Source of the DNA: a bacterium
Lineage (GTDB): Bacteria > Zixibacteria > MSB-5A5 > GN15 > FEB-12
Direction of reading: 5' to 3'
Assembly (NCBI GenBank): GCA_030629485.1
Contig: DAOVOW010000144.1
Span: 1 to 5,822 of the forward strand
Length of the DNA: 5,822 bases
Under the pieces are notes generated by a model. It was not told the DNA's origin, did not search any database, and was given only the letters and a program-made list of their open reading frames with translations. The position numbers and the translations under genes are program-made. Positions 1 through 4,585 of the stretch are shown piece by piece; within the stretch, counting starts at the first letter, position 1; every line of letters starts with the position of its first letter.

Positions 1-267
1 GCGGAATCTCAGATACCTACGGCTAACAGCGCAATCATCATCCAACCGGACGAACTGATCAGAACAATGAACCCGCAATCACCGCAATCGAAAAACCCGT
101 CATTTTTCACGCATCATAACAACCCTTTTGAGACAGCCTCCTTGCGGTGGGTTTCCAGAGTGTCCCAAAGTCTCGATCACAAGCAAAGTCTATTGCCAAG
201 AACATAATTATCAATGAGAAACCCGGGGCAAGCCCGCGGGCCACCCCACCAGCGCAACATCGTGAGT
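1..267. other. Left edge, no supported gene
   Basis: No convincing gene is visible here. Plus-strand frame 1 is open from the window edge to a TAA at 205-207. It could be the tail of a gene starting to the left, but its translation (Ser, Asn, Gln and Pro rich) shows no motif and I do not call it. From about 225 on, GC-rich text such as GGGCAAGCCCGCGGGCC resembles the start of the dispersed repeats that follow. Confidence 0.4.
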
Positions 268-291
268 CACCCCCAAACCAGTTTGAGGGTG
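268..291. repeat. Stem-loop 1 of intergenic repeat cluster
   Basis: The arms 268-278 and 281-291 pair at 10 of 11 positions, with one C-A mismatch, around a tiny CA loop. No T-run follows on either strand, so this is not a standard intrinsic terminator. It is the first of six closely packed palindromes, which suggests a dispersed intergenic repeat rather than a regulatory site of one gene. Confidence 0.6.
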
Positions 292-301
292 CCACCCATG
301 C

Positions 302-327
302 GCCGGTGCACGAGGTCGTACACCGGC
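302..327. repeat. Stem-loop 2 of intergenic repeat cluster
   Basis: A near-perfect inverted repeat. GCCGGTG at 302-308 pairs with CACCGGC at 321-327, and the inner ACGA/TCGT pairs around a GG loop, leaving one C-A mismatch. It follows stem-loop 1 by 10 bases. No T-tract is present. Confidence 0.6.
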
Positions 328-339
328 CACTCAAGCACT

Positions 340-367
340 GTCATGCCGGACTTGATCCGGCATCCAG
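340..367 (+). repeat. REP-like palindromic unit, forward copy
   Basis: This unit has an 8-bp perfect stem, ATGCCGGA (343-350) with TCCGGCAT (356-363), and a 5-base loop. It is flanked by GTC on the left and CCAG on the right. The asymmetric frame GTCAT...ATCCAG is the classic shape of short dispersed palindromes found in many bacterial genomes (REP-like). The next two units carry the same frame in inverted orientation. Dispersal by a RAYT-type Y1 transposase is known for REPs in general; no such gene is in this window. Confidence 0.75.
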
Positions 368-382
368 GTCCTGATTCGAAGA

Positions 383-410
383 CTGGATACTGGCGTTCGC
401 CAGTATGACA
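383..410 (-). repeat. REP-like palindromic unit, inverted copy A
   Basis: The perfect 8-bp stem ATACTGGC (387-394) with GCCAGTAT (399-406) closes a GTTC loop. The flanks CTGG and GACA are the reverse complement of the frame around the unit at 340-367. The stem sequence differs from its neighbours, yet pairing is kept. Confidence 0.75.
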
Positions 411-422
411 CGGACGAAGAAG

Positions 423-450
423 ATGGATTCCCGCCTGCGCGGGAATGACA
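423..450 (-). repeat. REP-like palindromic unit, inverted copy B
   Basis: The perfect 8-bp stem ATTCCCGC (427-434) with GCGGGAAT (439-446) has a CTGC loop and is flanked by TGG and GACA. It has the same orientation as the unit at 383-410. The text 'GGATTCCCGCCTGCGCGGGAATGAC' is a very familiar dispersed intergenic repeat of GC-rich bacteria; that recognition is from memory. Confidence 0.8.
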
Positions 451-459
451 GACACTCGA

Positions 460-496
460 CCGGGTGGCCGCCGGGTGGCCCACCATTCATGGTGGG
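460..496. repeat. Direct repeat plus perfect hairpin
   Basis: CCGGGTGGCC occurs twice, at 460-469 and 471-480, with a period of 11. The second copy runs into a perfect palindrome: CCCACCA (479-485) pairs with TGGTGGG (490-496) around TTCA. No T-run follows, so I read this as the end of the repeat cluster rather than a terminator. Confidence 0.65.
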
Positions 497-790
497 AATC
501 AAAGCGTAAAAGTCGGCTTCAGCACCCGCAATAACATAGCTAATTCCACGCAAAATGAGCCTGTACATTACTCAATAAAGGACAAGCCCCATGGCCACCA
601 GTCGAACGAACAATTCCGCCGGAGCCTCATGCAAAACGAAATGCGCCTGAACCGACAACTTACCCACGCCAACCAGTTCTTGAATCAGTCCCAGTTCGGG
701 CTGGCCTCGTATTCACCACCGATCCTGTTAAGTGAAAGCTTTTTTTCGCAAAACGAACCCATTTCGCTGTAACTCGTAGTCCTCGTGTGT
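497..790. other. Gene-free stretch with degenerate GCAAAACGAA repeats
   Basis: Three related motifs lie here: GCAAAATGAG at 550-559, GCAAAACGAA at 631-640 and GCAAAACGAA at 748-757. All three fall in one plus-strand reading frame, where they read QNE-type triplets (TQNEP, MQNEM, SQNEP). That frame can start at a GTG at 464 and ends at 772 (102 codons). It begins inside the preceding repeat, has no ribosome binding site and shows no domain, so I treat it as spurious or as a decayed repeat. I recall 'QNEPIS'-like spurious ORFs in other environmental bacterial genomes, which would make this a dispersed intergenic element, but I cannot verify it here. Confidence 0.4.
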
Positions 791-834
791 CACCCTTCGA
801 CTGCGCTCATCCTTCGACTCCGCTCAGCATGACA
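791..834. repeat. Tandem CCTTCGACTSCGCTCA repeat
   Basis: CCTTCGACTGCGCTCA at 794-809 is followed by CCTTCGACTCCGCTCA at 811-826, with one mismatch and a 17-base period. The second copy is followed by GCATGACA. The text resembles the common dispersed repeat 'TCATCCTTCGACTCCGCTCAGGATGACA'; the first copy looks truncated by the second. It lies about 70 bases upstream of osmC and could affect that gene's transcription, though no T-tract or promoter is attached. Confidence 0.65.
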
Positions 835-892
835 TTTGGGAACCCTAAACCAGCCCGCACGGTTACTGAATGAAACTATACGCGATTGTTTA

Positions 893-900
893 TAAGGAGA
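893..900 (+). promoter_or_regulatory. Ribosome binding site of osmC
   Basis: TAAGGAGA sits 6 bases before the ATG at 907. An in-frame TTG at 886 lies upstream of and reads through this site, so the ATG is the better start. Confidence 0.8.
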
Positions 901-906
901 GACACC

Positions 907-1335
907 ATGCCGATTCGGAAAGCAAATGCAGTTTGGGAAGGGAATCTTCCAAGTGGTAAAGGAACTATCTCGTTCGGAAGCGGCGCCTTTGAAGGAGCGT
1001 ACTCGTTCGGATCGAGATTCGAAGGGGCCAGCGGCACCAACCCCGAAGAGTTGATTGCAGCCGCGCACGCCGGATGCTTTTCCATGGCGTTGTCGCACGG
1101 GCTGGCCGTGGGCGGGCACAAACCCAAGCGCGTGCAGACAAATGCCAAGGTCCATCTCGACAAGGTTGGGGACGGGTTCCAGATCACCTCGATCGAGTTG
1201 GTGTGCGAGGCGGAAGTGCCGGAGATCAGCGAGGAGACTTTCATGAAGTTCGCTAACGATGCGAAGGAAGGTTGTCCCGTTTCGCAGGCGCTCAAGGCTG
1301 TCGAGATCAAGCTCGAAGCGACATTGGTGAAATAG
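907..1335 (+). CDS. osmC: OsmC family peroxiredoxin
   Basis: The product is 142 residues, the usual size of OsmC (E. coli about 143). OsmC enzymes are cytoplasmic homodimers that reduce organic hydroperoxides and hydrogen peroxide with a reactive cysteine pair. Visible hallmarks are the N-terminal VWEGNLPSGKGT, the FGSRFEG segment with the likely catalytic-site Arg37, the GTNPEELIAAAHAGCFSMAL block holding the peroxidatic Cys57 with Glu47/Glu48, and AKEGCPVSQALKA holding the resolving Cys123. Cys100 is an extra cysteine. Much of the chain aligns with E. coli OsmC as I remember it, making this the OsmC rather than the Ohr branch. The ATG is chosen for the strong TAAGGAGA before it. It stands alone; the next gene is convergent. 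The upstream DNA is repeat-rich and I see no clear sigma-70 promoter, so a stress promoter is possible but not shown. Confidence 0.95.
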   Translation: MPIRKANAVWEGNLPSGKGTISFGSGAFEGAYSFGSRFEGASGTNPEELIAAAHAGCFSMALSHGLAVGGHKPKRVQTNAKVHLDKVGDGFQITSIELVCEAEVPEISEETFMKFANDAKEGCPVSQALKAVEIKLEATLVK

Positions 1336-1540
1336 TAGAGCGCGCTACAGCCCACAGTTTCTTTCATCGCGTAGGGGCGCGGCGAAAGCTGGAATCCAGG
1401 GGTTACAAGCTTGAATCGTTGCCAGGGTGAACGTGATTGACAACGGAGCCTATGAGAACCGTGTGTTTTTCGCATCCGACGGCAAACACAGCGTCGCGCC
1501 TGCGCCCGGCTATGTCTTGCAGACCGATAGCAACTGCGAT
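1336..1540. other. Convergent intergenic gap
   Basis: This lies between the 3' ends of osmC and the dockerin-protein gene. I find no hairpin followed by a T-run on either strand. CTGGAATCCAGG at 1389-1400 is a short palindrome that may be a repeat remnant. TGTGTTT (1462-1468) and AAACACA (1484-1490) can pair over a 15-base loop but lack a terminator tail. Some frames stay open on both strands across 1427-1540, yet none carries a recognisable motif. Confidence 0.4.
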
Positions 1541-3361
1541 TTACTGACCGAACATATATTCGATCAATACCAGCATGTCGCTGATATCTACCTCGCCGTT
1601 AAAGTCGAGATCGGCGGTTTCCATAACCTGTGGTGGTGGACCGCCAGTGAAGAAATACTCGACCATGTATACCAGGTCGCTGATATCGACGCTTCCGTCG
1701 AGGTTCAAATCGCCACTACGATGACCAATCACCCTGACACTGGCCGCCATTGTGAACGGGTCGCCGCCGACGTAACTGCCGGCGACAGTATAGGGCGCAT
1801 AGGTCTCATCCCAAATCAGGCCGAAACTTTGCAGCAGATCGGCTACAGGGAAATAGAGGGTTGCGACGTTGCCGTTAAAGCCTGGATAGCTATCTGACAG
1901 CACTATCGAATCGACAGCAGATACGCCGCTGATACTGAGTGAACCGAAGTCGATATCATTCCCCAGCGGACCTGAGACGTCATACCCGAAAGTGAGCGAG
2001 GCACCCATGGGTTCCAGAGAGTGCAACCAGAACATGTACAGCGGTTCCGGCTCAATACTTGCCTTGAATCGTGGCTCTACCGGTTCCGGTGTATCCATGA
2101 TCTCCTTCATCACCGTGATAGACTCCAGTCGGTCGGCGCCCCGACCGATGGCCATCTTAATTAGCACGTACTGGCTGTCACCGAGGTTAAACGTGAGTGG
2201 CCCGAAACTGCCCATACCGCGACGATCCGCAGGATCAAAGTCAAGGTCACCGGTACCTGTTACCGGATCGCCCGAATGCATATACGAGAGTGTGTCGCCG
2301 CCGTACACATATGGGCTGCCGTAGCGCGTAAGTCCCTGCATATAGTTGTATGATTCCGTAGCGGCATCCGGGTCGGTGCCGTTGATGTACTTACTGAATG
2401 AGGTCATCGGCAGATTCTTGTAGCCCGGCATCGGCGTACCATCGAAGTCGGCCGTGTCACTTGGTGACGGCACAACGGGTCCGCTCAGCACCTTGAAGCC
2501 GACGGCCGGAGGAGTACTGCCGTAATGACCGGCGTCGTCGTTGTCACTGTTGTAGCAGAAGAACAGGTTGTTCAGTGTGTCGCAGCCAACGAGGTCATCT
2601 GTGAAATCGCCCAGATCCGGGTCGGTCCACAGGGAGATGTAGAAGTCCTCGATAGCGTTTAACCCTTTGTTAAACAGCTTGTACCGAATGAAGATGACGT
2701 TTCGCATTTCATCATCGCTATCGTACGCCCAAGTCGTCTGCTGGATCTCAATACCGAGAGGGTCAGTTTCACCAGAGTTGTTGGTATGCTGGTTCGGGTC
2801 GGCGTCGTTGTAAACCGCCCAGAGCATCTGATCTCCCAGCATCACCGGGTTGCCCATACCATCGACCGGCGCACCCTGATCGGCCGGCCAGTTGAGATAG
2901 TCGCTGTTAGGATTGCCGGCCAGGCTGTCGCTGTAAAGTTTGTAGACTTTGAACGATGGATCGTCCGGCATGTAAGTCCCACTCTCCATCGGACCCGGAA
3001 CATACTCATCAGAGTATTCGGCGATGGCAATACGGATCTGGTTGTTCACTTTGCCGCCAAGCCATAACCCGGCGGCGTAGAGAACGCAGTCATCCAATGA
3101 ACCGTTGTTGATGCTTTCATTGTCGACGTACGGATAGAATGTGCCTGCATCCAGCCCGAAAACTCCGGCCAGATCGCGTCCGAAGTTGCCGTGGTTGGTG
3201 ACAAACATGAGGATATTGCCGGCGTTGATGTAGGTAGTATTGTCCCAACTGCGTGAGTTGTCGTAAACGGGTGGTTCGGTGCCTGTGGGTGGCATGGCGA
3301 GCACGGAAGCAGCAAGACAAAGCAGTCCTACGGTCAAAATAGTTCTGTATAAGGTAAACAT
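1541..3361 (-). CDS. Secreted protein with C-terminal dockerin-like domain
   Basis: The product is 606 residues. Residues 1-22 form a signal peptide: a short n-region with Arg6, a hydrophobic core and a VLA-M cleavage site. The sequence GLLC is not a proper lipobox. The middle (about 30-430) is acidic, rich in Asp, Asn, Gly and aromatics, and matches no enzyme family I recognise. Residues 435-545 look beta-rich. Residues 550-606 are a type I dockerin-like module with two calcium loops: Asp551/Asn553/Asp555/Asp559/Asp562 and Asp584/Asp586/Asn588/Asp592/Asp595, each followed by a helix and joined by a GGPPP linker. Dockerins bind cohesins in cellulosomes, but in non-cellulolytic phyla they often end secreted proteins of unknown role; I infer an extracellular or cell-surface function only. 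The ATG at 3361 has GAGGAGA 6-8 bases upstream; an in-frame TTG at 3376 overlaps that site and is unlikely. The frame is intact, and the gene is monocistronic as far as the window shows. Confidence 0.85.
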   Translation of the reverse strand: MFTLYRTILTVGLLCLAASVLAMPPTGTEPPVYDNSRSWDNTTYINAGNILMFVTNHGNFGRDLAGVFGLDAGTFYPYVDNESINNGSLDDCVLYAAGLWLGGKVNNQIRIAIAEYSDEYVPGPMESGTYMPDDPSFKVYKLYSDSLAGNPNSDYLNWPADQGAPVDGMGNPVMLGDQMLWAVYNDADPNQHTNNSGETDPLGIEIQQTTWAYDSDDEMRNVIFIRYKLFNKGLNAIEDFYISLWTDPDLGDFTDDLVGCDTLNNLFFCYNSDNDDAGHYGSTPPAVGFKVLSGPVVPSPSDTADFDGTPMPGYKNLPMTSFSKYINGTDPDAATESYNYMQGLTRYGSPYVYGGDTLSYMHSGDPVTGTGDLDFDPADRRGMGSFGPLTFNLGDSQYVLIKMAIGRGADRLESITVMKEIMDTPEPVEPRFKASIEPEPLYMFWLHSLEPMGASLTFGYDVSGPLGNDIDFGSLSISGVSAVDSIVLSDSYPGFNGNVATLYFPVADLLQSFGLIWDETYAPYTVAGSYVGGDPFTMAASVRVIGHRSGDLNLDGSVDISDLVYMVEYFFTGGPPPQVMETADLDFNGEVDISDMLVLIEYMFGQ

Positions 3362-3365
3362 GTGG

Positions 3366-3375
3366 TGTCTCCTCA
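3366..3375 (-). promoter_or_regulatory. Ribosome binding site of dockerin-protein gene
   Basis: On the minus strand TGAGGAGACACCAC precedes ATG at 3361. The GAGGAGA core is at good spacing and decides the start against the upstream in-frame TTG. Confidence 0.75.
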
Positions 3376-3409
3376 ACGGTCAGTTGGTGAAGTGTGACTT
3401 GTTCGCTAA

Positions 3410-3437
3410 AATATACGGATTCACCGGTATTTGTCAA
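3410..3437 (-). promoter_or_regulatory. Sigma-70-type promoter of dockerin-protein gene
   Basis: On the minus strand a perfect -35 TTGACA (3437-3432) is separated by 16 bases from TATATT (3415-3410), which is followed by TT and A. The predicted start is near 3403, giving a leader of about 40 bases before the ATG at 3361. The spacer contains ACCGGT. This is the best promoter in the window, and its architecture matches the one at 4134-4161. Confidence 0.75.
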
Positions 3438-3443
3438 GTTATC

Positions 3444-3484
3444 CCTGACAGCCGCCGCCTTGCAGGTCTACCGGTACTGTCAGG
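3444..3484. repeat. Inverted repeat upstream of dockerin promoter
   Basis: CCTGACAG (3444-3451) and CTGTCAGG (3477-3484) are exact reverse complements 25 bases apart, starting 7 bases upstream of the -35 box at 3432-3437. In addition ACCGGTA-TGTCA text occurs at 3423-3436 (over the -35 and spacer) and again at 3470-3482. This could be a regulator site, but chance is not excluded. Confidence 0.35.
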
Positions 3485-3658
3485 CCACTATGTCCAGCAG
3501 CATGTCTTCGCCGGATCGGATGGGATAACCGTTCAGCATCGCCATTTCCTGATGCCTGAATTGCTGTCAACTTGCGGTTCCGACTGTTCCCGTTTCGGCT
3601 CGTTGTAGCGACCGTCATCAAATCGAACAAGTCATTTTGGTTGACCGAAATCAATACT

Positions 3659-4084
3659 ATGTTTAACCATCTGCCTATGTTGAAGTCAACCCTCCCAATC
3701 AGCGGACGCCGCCGTTTTCTGTCCTACCACCTGCCAATGATACTCTTCGGCGGTGCTATCATCGCCGTCTCCTCGGTGCCCGATCTGCATACCCCCCAGG
3801 TTAAGGACATTGCTTTCGACAAGGTGGCGCACTTTATCGAGTACGCCATTTTTGCGTTTCTGACCTTCCGTTCCTTCGCCAACTGGCCCTGGATGATGCA
3901 CGGTAGCCGAGCATGCATTTTTGCTGCACTTTTTCTGACTGCATTTGCGTCTTTTGATGAGTTCTACCAGCACTTGATCCCCGGCCGGTTTGCCTCGGTT
4001 TACGATGTCCTCGCCGACCTCTGCGGTGCCCTGCTGGTTCTGGCCTTTTTCGAGGCGCGTCGACGTCGGCTAATAGGCCGTTGA
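3659..4084 (+). CDS. VanZ-family membrane protein
   Basis: The product is 141 residues from the ATG at 3659, typical for single-domain VanZ-like proteins. It has four probable membrane segments at about 22-39, 55-73, 84-100 and 114-131. Family signatures are visible: SSVPDL after segment 1, DKVAHFIEYAIFAFL (Asp54, Lys55, His58, Glu61), FDEFYQHLIPGR (Asp100, Glu101, Gln104, Pro108-Arg110), and SVYDVLADLCGALL (Asp116, Asp120). The tail EARRRRLIGR is strongly basic and likely cytoplasmic. VanZ itself gives low-level teicoplanin resistance in enterococci by an unresolved mechanism; most family members, probably including this one, have an unknown envelope role. The start is uncertain: no good ribosome binding site precedes 3659, the in-frame ATG at 3677, or an upstream TTG at 3572. 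It is divergent from the dockerin-protein gene and stands alone. Confidence 0.85.
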   Translation: MFNHLPMLKSTLPISGRRRFLSYHLPMILFGGAIIAVSSVPDLHTPQVKDIAFDKVAHFIEYAIFAFLTFRSFANWPWMMHGSRACIFAALFLTAFASFDEFYQHLIPGRFASVYDVLADLCGALLVLAFFEARRRRLIGR

Positions 4085-4133
4085 GCCGACTGTTCAGCGA
4101 TTATACAAGGTGGGAGGACACTCGCCTAAGCCC

Positions 4134-4161
4134 TTGACTTTCCGCCGGTAAGTGCTATATT
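4134..4161 (+). promoter_or_regulatory. Sigma-70-type promoter upstream of leader
   Basis: TTGACT (4134-4139) is followed by a 16-base spacer and TATATT (4156-4161), then TTC. The likely transcription start is near A4165 or G4168. The next large gene starts only at 4586, so a leader of about 420 bases, or a separate small RNA, is implied. Confidence 0.7.
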
Positions 4162-4164
4162 TTC

Positions 4165-4325
4165 ATTGGCTGGGGCATGACTTGCCTCGAAGCCTGATGG
4201 AGTGTAGTAAGGCCATATTTACTGCCTGCTTGGTCCGACACAACCGCTGCGCGCAGGTGGATTTTTTGACTGCGGCAGCAATGACAAATCTGGTCTGGTC
4301 AGGATCCAATATTAGGGAAGCCGAT
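4165..4325 (+). ncRNA. Candidate structured RNA or leader element
   Basis: The RNA expected from the promoter at 4134-4161 can fold into a long irregular hairpin. Its very 5' end, ATTGGCT (4165-4171), pairs with AGCCGAT (4319-4325) over 7 bp including one G-T. Inside this, TGAC (4178-4181) pairs with GTCA (4298-4301), CTGCC (4222-4226) with GGCAG (4274-4278), GTC (4233-4235) with GAC (4268-4270), and CTG (4247-4249) with CAG (4254-4256). A competing local hairpin pairs 4204-4210 with 4219-4225. A rod of about 160 bases with a 5'-3' closing stem is reminiscent of 6S RNA, but I do not recognise its conserved bases and there is no terminator after 4325. It may equally be a 5' leader of the gene at 4586. 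Hand-made pairing only. Confidence 0.3.
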
Positions 4326-4385
4326 TGACTTCGCGGATAGCCGGAAAACCTAACGCTGCATTCTATAGCGTCGGCCGGCGGTTGG

Positions 4386-4580
4386 ATGGGTCGCCGTGAT
4401 GGGTCGAAACGTTTCATGCCCAAGAGAGATTCGCCGGTGGCGGAGACGGCATTGGTTTTGCTTCAAGGCCTGTCAGAGAAGTATCGCCGGGATCATCATG
4501 AATCACCGGGGAGAAATAGCGGCCCAAGCCTACCCGGGCTGAATAGAGTTGGTTTGGTAAAGAGTTTATTGAGGAGATAA
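4386..4580 (+). CDS. Possible small basic leader ORF (64 aa)
   Basis: An ATG at 4386 opens a 64-codon frame ending in TAA at 4578-4580, only 5 bases before the next ATG at 4586. The stop overlaps the ribosome binding site of the downstream gene, which would allow translational coupling. The peptide is rich in Arg and Lys (MGRRDGSKRF start, LLRR end), has no signal peptide and no motif I know. No good ribosome binding site precedes it (only a weak GGCGGTTGG). It may be a random open frame in an untranslated leader, which I consider more likely than a real gene. Confidence 0.2.
   Translation: MGRRDGSKRFMPKRDSPVAETALVLLQGLSEKYRRDHHESPGRNSGPSLPGLNRVGLVKSLLRR
4571..4577 (+). promoter_or_regulatory. 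Ribosome binding site of secreted modular protein
   Basis: GAGGAGA lies 8 bases before the ATG at 4586. It fixes the start of a reading frame that would otherwise be easy to miss because it has no stop inside the window. Confidence 0.75.
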
Positions 4581-4585
4581 GCGAG

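Noticed and set aside
9..110. 33-residue minus-strand peptide with a hydrophobic end, GTG start at 110
   Set aside because: There is no well-placed ribosome binding site and the hydrophobic run is short; it cannot be told from chance.
268..450. CRISPR array, suggested by several spaced palindromes
   Set aside because: The palindromes have different sequences and orientations, spacing is irregular, and there is no constant repeat with unique spacers or cas gene.
464..772. Open frame of 102 codons on the plus strand
   Set aside because: Its GTG start lies inside the repeat cluster, no ribosome binding site precedes it, and the translation is low-complexity Asn/Gln/Ser text tied to the GCAAAACGAA repeats.
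876..1475. Long minus-strand frame opposite osmC
   Set aside because: It is antisense to a confidently identified OsmC gene and has no motif or start signal; it is a codon-bias shadow.
4065..4090. GTCGGCT/AGCCGAC hairpin across the VanZ-like stop codon as a terminator
   Set aside because: The stem is 7 bp with a 12-base loop and no T-run follows, so intrinsic termination is not supported.
4291..4345. Cobalamin or TPP riboswitch, suggested by TTAGGGAAGCC
   Set aside because: The remaining conserved blocks (the B12 box, the CCCGC-ACTG segment and the TPP core) are absent nearby.
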